DNA from: Cornus controversa
Lineage: Eukaryota > Streptophyta > Magnoliopsida > Cornales > Cornaceae
Direction of reading: 5' to 3'
NCBI GenBank assembly: GCA_026545225.1
Contig: CM048849.1
Span: forward strand, 9,636,041 to 9,700,040
Length of the DNA: 64,000 nucleotides
In this document: positions 23,944 to 35,819 of the stretch, piece after piece
How the letters are laid out: each line of letters begins with the position of its first letter
Position numbering within the stretch: position 1 is the stretch's first letter
Notes under the pieces: model-generated
Databases searched by the model: none
The model's input: the letters and a program-made list of their open reading frames with translations, nothing else
What the model was told of the DNA's origin: nothing
Translations under genes and position numbers: made by a program

Positions 23944-24436
23944 AAGCACACACCAAATTTTACAAACAAGTAGAAGACTAATACTTTATTTTCATTTTTT
24001 ATTTTGCAAAATCGAACAAAGAGACCCGGAATGAAAGGGGAAATTGGGGAGAGAGAGTGCTCGAAACTTTTAAGCTTTCCATGTTCATGATGTTTTAGGC
24101 TTTCGCACACAAAAGAGAAAATAAAAAAAAATGATACTTCTTTCTATTCGATTGTTTTCGAATTAATTTATATAAATGGAGTATGACATCATTATCTTCA
24201 TCATGTAATGATGATGTCATTTCTTACTCACAAAAATTTTAAATTACTCATAAAAAATATTAGAGAATGAGAGTTTGTGTCGATGAAAACTCAGAAGATG
24301 TATCATTTTATTTTATTATTATTATTAGGACAATGTTTAATCTGATTTAGTTTCAATTGGTCCACTGTTTAAGTAAAAATTTCAACTTAGAGGCAAGCAT
24401 TGTCCATGTTATTATGACCGCTACGACGATCATACC

Positions 24437-26043
24437 TAAAATACCCCCAGAAAATTCCGCGTATGAGGTGGTCAGTCTTATACACAAAACCTGGGAGGTA
24501 CATACAACTACTGGTAGAAACAAGCATAGAAGACAAAAGACAGAATGAAATAAATTCTAAAAACAGAATAGAAAGTTCCTCTGAATTAAAATAACCGTTA
24601 ACTAAACAAGTATATGTCCGGTAATATAATTTGGAAGTCCTGTAACCCAAGAACCCCTTAACCAGAATGACAAAAGTTTTTAATTCTAAAATTAATACCA
24701 ACAATCAAAGTCTCAAAAGTTCATAGTATGACTCTTGAAGAAGACAAGTTCCTACCCTGTAATTGATGAGCTGAGACGTCTACTACAACCAAACCCTAAA
24801 ACTCTATCCTCGTGGTGGAACCTGTCTGAAACCTGAAATATCAACAAAGTAGGTTAAACCCACGAGCAAGTTCTATCTACTACATCCCACCCAGAGGACC
24901 AATATACATACCTCAGTATAAGAGACACAAAATAAATCCATAGATTTAACATACAAGTTATTCTTTTATCCAATTTCATGTTTCCAAAACAATAGTCATT
25001 ATTTATAATATTCCACCCAAACCCTTATTATGCAAAAGTGAACAGATTCCTTAAGTTCAGCAGAAATAAACATAACATGAAATACTATCAAGTTTAAGCA
25101 ATCCTAACATGTCACCATTTTATCCTTTGATACCTTAATAGGTATAGGTATATACATACTGGTCATTCCCTACCTAGTTCATGTTTTCAGAAATCAAAAT
25201 CATCTTATACGTTGTCCTAACGAACCCTTATCATTCGACAATGAACACCTTCTTTAAGTTCAAAGTAAGAAACATATGCATGCATTTTATTAAATCTAGG
25301 CAATCATGATAAAGCAAATATAATGTACAGATACCTGATTATGAAAAATCTAATTTTTAGATAATTTAAAAATCAATTTAAAAACAAGGAGACATTATTT
25401 CGACATGAAATTTAAAAAACAAACTCCTAAAACTCCCAGAAAGTTGACATAAAAGTTTGGAAATTTTTCAAAATTTAAAAGTATTTTTGAAAAATAATTT
25501 CCCAAATTTTCAAGCTTTTCTAAAAATTTCAACAATTCAAAACAAATACCAAAGTAATTCGGAATGGGCCCATATCTGACCCAGAGGTGGGCCCTGAGAG
25601 TGGGCCCCAAAAATGACCTTCTGGTCACCGGTAGTTGTCGGCGCCGGCCGGACGAGCCCCCAAGTGCTGGCGGCGCGCCGCCCCCCTTCCTTTTTTTTTA
25701 TTTTTTTTTCTTTTCTTCTTCCTTACCTGAAGCTCCAGCGGGCAACAATGGTGGCCAAATTTCTCGATCATTTTTCGGTCACGTCTGGACACCGAATCTT
25801 GCTTATGAATATACCATTGAACTCGTCTCGATGGCCTAAATACAAAACGCCCTCTCATGGCCTAAATAAAAAACGCCCAATTTCAAGTTTCGAAAATCTA
25901 AAATTTTAAAGTCAGAATCCCATCAATCTACCCAACCGTTTGCAACCAAATTTTCAAAGATTGTTCTAGGAAGGAAAATCTACCTATTGATCAGAACAAA
26001 AAGCCTCAAAAATAATAAACACAGTAGACCCAAATTTCATGTT

Positions 26044-26091
<48 letters not shown>

Positions 26092-26956
26092 CCTAAAATA
26101 GTACCAAAACTCCAAAATCTACATGTTTAATTCACATAATTATTCTTAGTATGCAAAATCATTTAGTTTCATAATTAAATGCATACAAATTTATTGCAAC
26201 ATGTTTATACAATTAATATATATATTATATATATTCCAGCAATATGTTTATACAATTAATATATATATTATATATATTCCAGCAATATGTATATACAAAT
26301 AATATATATATATACAGATTCAAAGGGGAAGAGAAGAGTTCGAACTTGCGTCTTTGACGATTTAACAATCCGTTCACCTGATCGTTCCTCCACTCCCTTC
26401 TCTCTTTCGTTTACTCTCTTGGTTTCTGGCGTACAGTAAATGACAGAAACCCTAGTCTCTTATTTTATTTTTGTCTTAATTATTTTTTTATTCTATATTT
26501 CTTTTCTACAAAACTAAATAACAAAAAATATATATAAAATAAAAGAAAACTTAAATATCATAACCATACACCCAAGCCCATCAAGTTAAGCATATTCCTA
26601 GCCCAACCATTTCAGCCCAAATTCCTCCCTAGCCCAATCCAAAGCATTCAAAAGATTTAAATCAAATAACACATAATCAATAAACAATTCACATCAAATG
26701 ATAAAGATATAATTAGAGAAATTCACATGAAATAGTTGTAATCTATAAAACATAAATAATCCACATAAAATAATAACAATCAAACTTATTAATTCACATG
26801 AAACAATAAAATGCATATAAAGGAAAAACAACTCACATAAAATGATAAAATATAGAGACAAAACATTTCACAAGAATTAATAATAAATAAAAATATATAT
26901 ATAAAATAATTCAAATTCTTTAAAATAATTGACGTCCAAATTTTCAGGGTATTAGA
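24437..26956 (-). mobile_element. Solo gypsy LTR, TSD ATACC
   Basis: Member of the same family and orientation as the LTRs at 8375 and 15314, with no internal domain. The flanking duplication ATACC is perfect (24432-24436 and 26957-26961). The conserved termini have mutated: it starts TAAAATACCCCC instead of TGAAAT and ends GGGTATTAGA instead of TTACA. The tandem minisatellite and adjoining part are missing (jump near 25335), and TA repeats have expanded at 26047-26088. It is the usual product of recombination between two LTRs of an older insertion. Confidence 0.9.
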
Positions 26957-27092
26957 ATACCCAAAAATTAATAATCCATCCGAGTAAAGTTATATCCGTG
27001 GCCTATCATCAACCATAAAACACGTCACGTATTACTGCTACTCACACTTGGATAGTGTCGTCGATGAAGATACTTTGCCGGTGAGTGAAAAA

Positions 27093-27186
27093 ATAGAGCT
27101 CTATGCTCACGACTTCAACCTCCATTCAATTCCAAAAATCGGGGTTTCTATTTACCGTCAAATCTCCTTATTCTCATCGGACCTGC
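27093..27186 (+). pseudogene. CRSH-like gene exon 1, 5' half (before Athila insertion)
   Basis: An open frame, in phase with the second half at 38621 once the Athila element is removed, reads IELYAHDFNLHSIPKIGV ... SIYRQISLFSSDLQ. It would be the chloroplast transit-peptide-like start of the CRSH protein (Ser/Arg-rich, no acidic residues late in it). No in-frame ATG is present. ATA at 27093-27095 sits where one would be expected, so the start codon may have been lost; this is inference. The frame is also open further upstream, to about 27040. The CCTGC at 27182-27186 is the Athila target site. Confidence 0.5.
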
Positions 27187-28572
27187 TGATAAGCAATTAA
27201 TATTGCATATTCAATATCCCTAAAATTATATGAATTAGTGTCTTAGTAATATTTCTTTCATGTTTTTATTAATATTTTAATCTTTTTATGATTGCAGGTG
27301 ATTAAGGTTAATTCTGATTAATAATGGTGAAATCAGGCTACAAATGGTGCTCATTTAGTTATCACTGAAGCTTGGCCCATAAGAGATATGTTTATATTGA
27401 AGATCCAAACTAAATGAACTAAAGAAATGGGCTGGAAATGAATTTAGATGAAGAAAAGGAGCACGGGCCTATTCGCATTGAAGATTGGGCCAATTCTGGC
27501 CTAAAAAGTCATGGACCCGTGTTGGTATTTAGACCATAACTCCGTACACAATTGTTAAAACGACCCAAACTCCGCCTGCCACTTTTTGGGCGCAAATGCC
27601 ACTTTGTGAGGCGCAAGTGCCATTTTCTTATGCGCACTTGCCACTTTGGGGAGGCCAGGTGTCCCGTGGATTTTGTTTCGCAAAGTAAAAACGATGAAAA
27701 GGGAAAAACTAGGGTATTGGGAGAGGGAGGAAAGACAGAGAGAAATACAGAGGCGATTCGTGACGATACAGACAAGAGGATGGTGATTTCATCATCGTTC
27801 AAGCTTGGACATCCGATCATGAGTGGCTAAACACCATTCTGGGGAAGTGACGTAACCCTAACCTGTCTTTCAATGTTTTAAGTTGTATACTAATTTGGGA
27901 ATAAATTACTTTGTGCATTAATTGTATAATCGAGACAGAAACAATAGATGTGCTATTGCTTTCAATTTGAATGTATTGATTCATTGCACGTTTATTCTTG
28001 TTCTTGTAGAATGAATTTAAATTTGCAATGATTAGGGTTTGTTCTTTTCAACTTCTATGATTTTGTTAAGACAGGTTATACAATAGTTTTCACATATCGT
28101 TCAATTTATATTTTTGATAATTCGTACTAAGCAAAGATGGGTTATAACATCATTAATTAGTCAGATGTATAGGCCATGCTAAGCGAAGACGAGTTATGCT
28201 TAATTGAATGTTGAACGAATTCTCTTGATAGAATTGAATTAGGCTTGTAGCCATTCTTTTCTGAATGCATAAAGTAACGTCCCAATTGAGTACAATTGTC
28301 ATTGTTAGAGGGTTAGTGGCGAAGTCAGTTCCCAGGACCTTCTCTTCCTGATTAAATTTCATAACACCAATTTATAAAAGCTTTAATTTTCTCAATTAAT
28401 TTCAAGATCAAACATCAACAATTGTTTTCCAATTATTTTAGAATTAATTCAAAGACTGAGTAACATAACAATTCAACCTTGCAAGTCCTTGAGGTTCGAC
28501 ACCCTCTATATAGCCCTGTCCTACGAGGACTCGTTCTATTGCGAGTGATTAAGTAGAATTGAAATCACATCA
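27187..28572 (+). repeat. Athila 5' LTR
   Basis: 1386 bp, starting TGATAAGCAATTAATATTGC. It matches the 3' LTR with scattered substitutions (a few per cent at most by eye), and a promoter is not obvious. Confidence 0.93.
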
Positions 28573-28574
28573 AT

Positions 28575-28594
28575 TTTTGGCACCGTTGCCGGGG
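28575..28594 (+). other. Athila primer-binding site
   Basis: TTTGGCACCGTTGCCGGGGA two bases after the LTR. The family motif is TGGCGCCGTTGCCGGGGA, attributed to tRNA-Asp priming. Here one position differs (A for G). Confidence 0.85.
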
Positions 28595-28888
28595 ACTTGT
28601 TTGAATCATTTTGGTGCCTAGTTTTAAAGATTAGTTTTAATTTAATTGTTAAGTTAGGATTTTTCTTTATTCTTTTCTGATCCATTTCATTTGTTTTTAT
28701 TTTTCAAGTACAGGTGCTTTTGGTTACGAACCGTGAATAGAGGAGTGGAATTCATTGTAACTCTCTGTGAGCTTTTCATATTCAAATTACTTGTGCTTGC
28801 TTATTCTAGTTAGTACTTTGCTTTCATTTGTTATTATTTTATTTTATTTATTTGTTCATTTATTTATTTATTTATTAATTCTTAGTCC

Positions 28889-30560
28889 TTGTGGTATATG
28901 TTGGGTCGTCGGTCTTTAAACACACCAATAGTCCCAAATAACCCTGAACTTGAAAGAACCTTACATCAACATAGGGGAGAAATTAGGGCCCAAGACTTAG
29001 AGGAAGAACATTCATCTGAGACTGAGAGTGAGACTGAAAATATCACTGAGCACAATCCTCGAGCCCTTAAGGAGCATTTCGCTCCTGGGGCATATACATC
29101 CCCTTCCTGCATGCAATTGCCTAACGTCATAGCAGTAAATTATGAGATTAAGTCTAGTGTTATACAAATGCTCCCATCTTTCTATGGACTTAATAATGAG
29201 GATCTGTATAAGCATCTTGATGACTTCTTAGAAGTTTATTCAACTATTAAATCCAAAATTTTTCTGACGATGCTTTACGGATGCGTCTTTTCCCATTCTC
29301 TCTAAAAGATAAAGCTAAAAAATTGTGGAATTCATTAACACCAAATACGATCACCTCTTGGGCACAATTGCAACAAGAATTCCTTAATAAATACTTTCCA
29401 ATAGGGAAAACAAATCAAATGAGGCGATCTATTACCAATTTTTCCCAAATAGAAGGGGAGCAATTTCATGATACATGGGAGAGATATGGTGATTTGCTTA
29501 GAAAGTGCCCTCATCATGATATTCCTAAGTGACAACTTGTACAATTTTTTTATGATGGGCTGATTGAGTCGTATAGGCAAATGGTAGATGCATCTTGTGG
29601 GGGTATGTTCATGCTTAAGAATGAGGATGAGGCATGGACATTGTTTGTGAATTTGAGTGAAAATTCTACACAGCACGATTCTACAAGTCGAGTTCAAACA
29701 AATAGTTCTCGTAAGACTGTAGGAATTTTTGAAATAGGCAGATCACTCGATGTCTCCACCAAAGTGGATGAATTATCGAGAAAAGTAGATCAACTCATGG
29801 CAGCTAGTCCATCCCTAAACAATCCAATCCCTCAGTCCCAAGGGCTAGTCCCTAGGTCAAGTTTTCAGTCTGGTCATCAAGCTACTCATCCTTCTTCCAA
29901 TTTTGTGCCTCAGAATCAATATTATCATCAAACTTCTCAATCTCCACCTTGGAGTTCAGCGTTTGAGCATAAAGTATTAGCGGCATTAGATAAACTTAAC
30001 GCTCACACTCAATTACTAGAAGCTAATACTCAGTTACTTCATTCTCACTCTCAATCCATATCCAAGTTAGAGGCTCAAATGGGGCAGCTAGTTAACACTT
30101 TGAATCGTAGAGAGGAAGGGAAGTTGCCAAGTCAGCCAGTAGCTAATCCTAGAGGGCAATATGCAATTGATGATGCTACAGCCAATGGCCATCACTATGA
30201 GCATGTTCAGGCTGTTACCACTTTAAGGAGTGGGAAGATGATGGATAATAAGGTGGAAGAAAAAAGGGAGGTTGAAAGTGAAGTGGGAAAGAGTCATAAT
30301 CTGGATTCTGAAGTTAATAAAGCAACACCTTCTACACCTATTCCAACTCTTGAGACAACATTTGAGCCCAAAGCTCCATTCCCTAGACGTCTCCAAGAGG
30401 TGGCACATTTTGGGAAAGAAGGGGAGAAAGTGCAAGATATGATGGAAGTTTTTAAGCAAGTAAAAATAAATCTTCCTCTCCTTGATGCTATAAAACAAAT
30501 CCCAGCATATGCAAAATTTTTGAAAGATTTATGCACTCAAAAGCGTAATTCAAGGGGTAG
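28889..30560 (+). pseudogene. Athila gag
   Basis: Start near MWYMLGRRSLNTP at 28889; acidic N-terminal part (EEEHSSETESETE), then the retrotransposon gag domain: FYGLNNEDLYKHLDDFLEV, FPFSLKDKAKKLWNSL, ITSWAQLQQEFLNKYFP, TWERYGDLLRKCPHHDIP and FYDGL...RQMVDASCGG. Gag forms the capsid-like particle that packages element RNA. A frameshift lies at about 29252-29262 (the downstream frame reads FSDDALRMRLFPF), and a TGA at 29530-29532 replaces a tryptophan-like position. From 29581 the frame is open for 635 codons into the protease, with Gln/Ser-rich linker and a heptad-like segment (TQLLEANTQLLHSHSQSISKLEAQM broken by hydrophobics). Confidence 0.85.
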
Positions 30561-31488
30561 TGTCCCAAAGAAAATCTTTCTCACCGAGCAAGTAAGCTCG
30601 ATTATTCAGCATAACACTCCCCCTAAGTTTAAAGATCTAGGTGCTCCTACTATTTCTTGTATTATCGGTGTTCAAGAGGTTGATAGAGCACTCCTTAACT
30701 TAGGAGCTAGTGTTAATCTGTTACCTTACTCGGTGTATTTGCAATTAGGGTTAGGTGAGCTTCAACCTACGTCGGTTGTATTGCAACTTGCTGATCGATC
30801 TATGAAGCAACCACGTGGTATAATTGAAGATGTCATAATTAAGGTGGACGAGTTCTATTTTCTTGTGGATTTCATTGTTCTTGACACAGAACTTGTCCCT
30901 AACCCAAAGAAATCTATTCCAGTGATTCTCGATCGTCATTTCTTAGCCACGGCTAATGCAAACATTAATTGTCGTACTGGAGCCATGGATATTTCTTTTG
31001 GGAACATGAAAGTGAAATTGAATATCTTTAATGTCACTCCGCATTCCCCTGATGAGTCTGAGTGCTTTGTTTTAGATGTCATAGAGGAGTCTGTTGTGGA
31101 ATCAGTTCCCCCTATCTTGCCTAAAGACTCTTTAGATACTTGTTTAACTCATTTTGGTTGTGAGAGCTTTGATGTAGGGCAACACATTAGTGAAAGTACT
31201 TCCTTACTGCATGCCACTAGTTTAGGTTCTCCACCATTGAAAAAAGCTAAAGAGTTTGCACCCTTACTTCTAACTACACTTCCCATTCCATCCTTAGAGT
31301 CACCCTTTCAATTTGATTTGAAGCCTTTACCAAATAAACTCGAATATGCATTCTTAGGATTTAATGACATTTTTCCAGTTTCTAATGCACCCAAAGTGTC
31401 TAGCAACCAAGAGAGTGAACTTTTAAGTGTGCTTAAGGAGCATAAGGAGACGATAAGATGGCGTATATCGGATTTAAAAGGGGACTAG
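30561..31488 (+). pseudogene. Athila retropepsin with altered active site; truncated before RT
   Basis: Continuation of the open frame from 29581. The domain is recognisable from LLNLGASVNLLPYSVYLQLGL, LQLADRSMKQPRGIIEDV, VDFIVLDTE and PVILDRHFLATANANINC. The catalytic motif of this clade is DLGAS, and here the first residue is Asn (codon AAC at about 30699), so the protease should be inactive. The frame ends TIRWRISDLKGD followed by TAG at 31486-31488. In intact Athila pol the IS-D-KG motif leads directly into reverse transcriptase, so the deletion junction is at or just after this codon. Confidence 0.85.
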
Positions 31489-32637
31489 GATAGATTTGAA
31501 TTTACGTCTAGCCTAGACGTTAAACTTGGCTCCTTGGGGGTATTTTGTATCCCCATGTATGTTAGATATTTAGTGTTTTTGGTAGTTTAGTAAGATTTAT
31601 TTTATTTTATTTTATTTTTGATTATTATTATTATTTATTAATTTTTTTTAGTGATTTTGTGTTTTTGTTCATTGTGTAAAAAAAAAAAAAGAAAAAAATT
31701 TTGCCCTCCGTTCTCTGACTATGTATGTAGTACCAAGTATCTATTTTGTCATATGTTTGATAAAGTTGATGATTTCCATTTTTTAAAGTCTGGTTTCAAT
31801 ATCCAATACTGTCGAGATTGCTTCAACACAGTATGGCTTTACTAAGGAAAGGCAGCCCCTTTGTACTCTACACGTTAGAGTATCTGGATAATCAATATCT
31901 TATCACATATGCATCTTGGAAAATTGGGAATCACCAGTTCAGAGAATGACGACACACAAAAAAAAAAAAACTTTAGTTACTTATTTTTTGCATGTTCGTT
32001 ATTTATATTTCTTATTATGGACCCATTCATTTCACTTGGCTTGTATAGTGGTGTCTTTTGAGAGGATGTTGCACCCAAGTTTGGGGGGGAACACCATTGT
32101 TAACTTCCAGCTACTGGTTTGCAATTTGTCCACTCCACTATTCATGGTAATATCGTTCTGCCTCTTATCTATGTTTCTCTTCCTTGTACATTGAGGACAC
32201 TGTACCATTCAAGTTTGGGGGTAAGGCGATACATTTCTTATGTTTTAAATATGAAGGTGGAATAGTGGCATGTTTTAGGGAATTTTTTTTTTTAGGAATT
32301 GTTTGGTAGTTTCTTTTTATAGGTTGTTTTCTTTTAACATCAATCAAGCGTTTAATACTTTATGTAGGTTCTTGACTTGAAATTGTAGAGTATGTGTAAA
32401 AATTTCTAAAAACTATGGTTTGAATGCTGTGGTTTAAGTCGTTATTTGCATTGACATGACTTGGAGTGGCTGACTCTAGTTCTTTTCACAATTCACACGC
32501 ACACTAGTAGAGTTAGTGGGGTTTGTACTTGGCTTTGAGTATCAATTATGTGTGCTGAATATAAGTCGGTATCCCTTGAGAATAAACATTTTAAACATGC
32601 TACACTTGTAAAAAAAAAAAATTTAAAATAATAATCC

Positions 32638-32950
32638 TATGGTTTGTAGCCGTTTTGGTTCGAGTTATTAGGTCCCTCAAGGTATCTTGAAACCTGGTGC
32701 CCTAAAGCCATTTGGTTTGGGAGTCACAGGCTGAAAGCTCGCTACATGGACCAATTCGAAAGCCTAATAAACCTAGGCATTGTGTTATTGGTTAGTCTAT
32801 GGTTTGTGGCCGTTTTGATTCGAGTTATTAGGTCCCTCGAGGTATCTTGAAACCTGGTGCCTTAAAGCCATTTGGTTTGGGAGTCACATGCTGAAAGCTC
32901 GCTACATGGATCAATTCAAAACCCTAATAAACCTGGGCATTGCATAACCA
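32638..32950 (+). repeat. Two-copy tandem repeat, ~160 bp unit
   Basis: TATGGTTTGTAGCCGTTTTG to GGCATTGTG (32638 on) is repeated from about 32799 with some substitutions. Each copy holds GAGTTATTAGGTCCCTC and GGCTGAAAGCTCGCTACATG-type blocks. Confidence 0.85.
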
Positions 32951-33438
32951 TTTAAAAAAAAAAAATTGCATGTGTTTATGTTTTGAGTGATACATTCAAT
33001 AAGGGGATCCAATAAATTGAAGGGACTTGTAATTGCTCACTCAAGGCCGGGTTAAACCACATTGATGAATGTTAGTTCACTTTTCATAAAGGGGCTAGAG
33101 TTAGTTTCTTTGAGTTGTGATTGATATAAATTTTGAGTGAGAACCATTGTTTTGAATTATGGGGTTTAGGGAGTTGAAAGTATTCTTGAATGCAAGTCTT
33201 TTAACTGCATTTTGTAGTCTTCGTCTTGATTAATGTTTGAAACAGAAATTTTGGCATGTTTGTGGGTAACATCTCTGGAAACCCTCACGAGACTTCACTA
33301 GTCCACTAGGGGTAACTTAGGGGTTTAAAAGGCTTGTTGCATATGCTAAATGCAATCGGATCTCCCACGAAAGAGGAAATAGTTTAGTTGTTTTATTTCA
33401 TTTTTAGTTTTGTATTGCTAAGAGACTAGCAATATGTA

Positions 33439-33450
33439 AGTTTGGGGGTG
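33439..33450 (+). other. Athila polypurine tract
   Basis: AAGTTTGGGGGTG directly before the 3' LTR start TGATAAGC. Confidence 0.8.
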
Positions 33451-34734
33451 TGATAAGCAATTAATATTGCATATTCAATATCCCTAAAATTATATGAATT
33501 AGTGTCTTAGTAATATTTCTTTCATGTTTTTATTAATAATTTTAATCTTTTTATGATTGCAGGTGATTAAGGGTAATTTTGATTAATAATGGTGAAATCG
33601 GGCTACAAATGGTGCTCATTTAGTTATCACTGAAGCTTGGCCCATAAGAGATATGTTTATACTGAAGATCCAAACTAAATGAACTAAAGAAATGGGCTGG
33701 AAATGAATTTAGATGAAGAAAAGGAGCACGGGCCTATTCGCATTGAAGATTGGGCCAATTCTGGCCTAAAAAGTCCTGGACCCGTGTTGGTATTTAGACC
33801 ATAACTCCGTACACAATTGTTAAAACGACCCAAACTCTGCCTACCACTTTTTGGGCGCAAATGCCACTTTGTGAGGCGCAAGTGCTATTTTCTTACGCGC
33901 ACTTGCCACTTTGGGGAGGCCAGGTGTCCCGTGGATTTTGTTTCGCAAAGTAAAAACGATGAAAAGGGAAAAACTGGGGTATTGGGAGAGGGAGGAAAGA
34001 CAGAGAGAAATACAGAGGCGATTCGTGACGATACGGACAAGAGGATGGCGATTTCATCACCGTTCAAGCTTGGACATCCGATCATGAGTGGCCAAACACC
34101 ATTCCGGGGAAGTGACGTAACCCTAACCTGTCTTTCAATGTTTTAAGTTGTATACTAATTTGGGAATAAATTACTTTATGCATTGATTGTATAACCGAGA
34201 CATAAGCAATAGTTGTGCTATTGCTTTCAATTTGAATGTATTGATTCATTGCACGTTTATTCTTGTTCTTGTAGAATGAATTTAAATTTGCAATGATTAG
34301 GGTTTGTTCTTTTCAACTTCTGTGATTTTGTTAAGACAGGTTATACAATAGTTTTCACATATCGTTCAATTTAGATTTTTGATAATTCGTACTAAGCAAA
34401 GATGGGTTATAACATCATTAATTAGTCAGATGTATAGGCCATGCTAAGCGAAGACGAGTTATGCTTAATTGAATGTTGAACGAATTCTCTTGATAGAATT
34501 GAATTAGGCTTGTAGCCATTCTTTTCTGAATGCATAGAGTAACGTCCCAATTTAGTACAATTGTCATTGTTAGAGGGTTAGTGGTGAAGTCAGTTCCCAG
34601 GTCCTTCTCTTCCTAATTAAATTTCATAACACCAATTTATAAAAGCTTTAATTTTCTCAATTAATTTCAAGATCAAACATCAACACTTGTTTTCCAATTA
34701 TTTTAGAATTAATTCAAAGACTGAGTAACATAAC

Positions 34735-35075
34735 TGATGAAGCAAAAAATCCACCCGAGCTGGTTGAGCGCCAACCTGTAAAAAGACAAGAGAAGAGTAA
34801 TCGAAAGGGCACCGGCACGGTACCGGCCGACTACGCTCCGACGATCAAGTCAGGAATCGGAAAAACCCAAGTAGTAAGGGAATTCTGCGGGTAGCAATTG
34901 CGTACCTGGTATGTGGATCGTCTCTGTATTTATAACAGTCAAGTGAGGCTGTTTCCTAGTGAAAGACTGACTCTTGGAGATAGGAAGTCCTAGTTAAAAT
35001 AAACTTCCTATCCACATCACTTCGAACTCATCCTTCACGTTACACGTTTCATAATTTTAGTCAAATACTCTATCA
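34735..35075 (-). repeat. Gag-only element 3' LTR (341 bp)
   Basis: Plus-strand ends TGATGAAGC and CTCTATCA. It contains the stretch TGTATTTATAACAG, near which transcription could begin. It looks identical to 38172-38512. Confidence 0.95.
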
Positions 35076-35149
35076 GATGCCCCCTGTTCATAAGGGTCGA
35101 GTGCTGGGCCTTATGAACACTTTGGACTGCTCCTCTGGCATATAAATAA

Positions 35150-35243
35150 AAACTTTTTTCCTCCCTTTTTCTTTCCTTTCCTTTCCTTTCCTCTCTTTTC
35201 CTTTCCTTTCCTTTCCTTTTTCTTTTCTTTTTTCTTTTTCTCC
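35150..35243 (+). repeat. Pyrimidine tract, (TTTCC)n
   Basis: About 95 bp of CTTTCCTTTCC-type repeats, purine on the transcribed strand of the element. Confidence 0.95.
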
Positions 35244-35500
35244 CGCGCGCGGCAAGCGCCAGGTGGGCCCGGCCGAGCCCGGCCAGGCAGTGCCCTGCTG
35301 CGCCCGGCCGCGCCCGGCCCGGCCCGGCCAGGCAGCGCCCGGCCGTGCCCGGCCCTTGGCCAGGCTGCGCTCGGCCCGGCCCGGCCAGGTGCTCTGCCAG
35401 GCGGGCCCGGCCGCGCCCAGCGCTTGGCCAGGGTGCGCCCGGCCCATCGCCCGGCCTGGCGCTTAGCCTGGCCGGCCCGGTGGGCCCGGTCGCGTCTGGT
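35244..35500 (+). repeat. GC-rich GGCCCGGCC minisatellite
   Basis: About 250 bp made of short imperfect units such as CCCGGCC, GGCCAGGC and GCGCCCGGCC. It is strikingly GC-rich compared with the AT-rich surroundings. Long open frames across it on both strands are composition artefacts. Confidence 0.9.
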
Positions 35501-35633
35501 CCGGTGGGCCCGTCCTTTAGTCGGGTCGGTTTCTTCCTGGGCTTGGTTTTTGGTCGGGCGGTTTATTCTTGGGTCCAGCCTTTGGCCGGTATATAAGAAC
35601 CCGGTTTATATATATATATATAAAAAATGATTG

Positions 35634-35712
35634 TCAGTTTGAAGAATCGAACCTTAGCTAATAAGCTCTGATGGTCTCACCCTAACCATTATGCCAATAA
35701 CTCACTTGGTTA
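35634..35712 (-). other. tRNA-like segment (A and B boxes)
   Basis: On the minus strand, TGGCATAATGG (35696-35686) resembles an RNA polymerase III A box and GGTTCGATTC (35653-35644) a B box. Their starts are 43 nt apart, close to the spacing in real tRNAs. The T-stem pairs imperfectly. It may be a decayed tRNA or a SINE head picked up by the element. No complete cloverleaf is claimed. Confidence 0.45.
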
Positions 35713-35819
35713 ATAAACTCTAATTAATAAGCTTAATAGCGCGGCTCTTGATAAAGCCATGTGACCACCTTGGTGGGACTTACCTGCATTTTGCTAAAAT
35801 CTCTTTTAATAGGTTGTGC

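Larger units (their letters stand above)
31489..33450 (+). other. Athila 3' non-coding region
   Basis: No envelope-like ORF. It contains AAGTTTGGGGG(G) three times (about 32072, 32210, 33438), the last one being the polypurine tract that ends at the 3' LTR. Homopolymer A runs occur at 31678-31697, 31957-31970 and 32610-32620. A ~160 bp tandem duplication sits at 32638-32950. Confidence 0.7.

Noticed and set aside
23714-24110. Two minus-strand frames of 76-80 codons with VCVCVC runs
   Set aside because: They read through the poly-C/CA microsatellite.
27509-27830. 92-103 codon frames on both strands, repeated at 33684-34146
   Set aside because: They lie in the paired Athila LTRs, which are not known to encode protein, and the frames overlap each other on opposite strands.
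35088-35630. Long overlapping frames on both strands
   Set aside because: They arise from the GGCCCGGCC array and pyrimidine tract, which lack stops in several frames on both strands.
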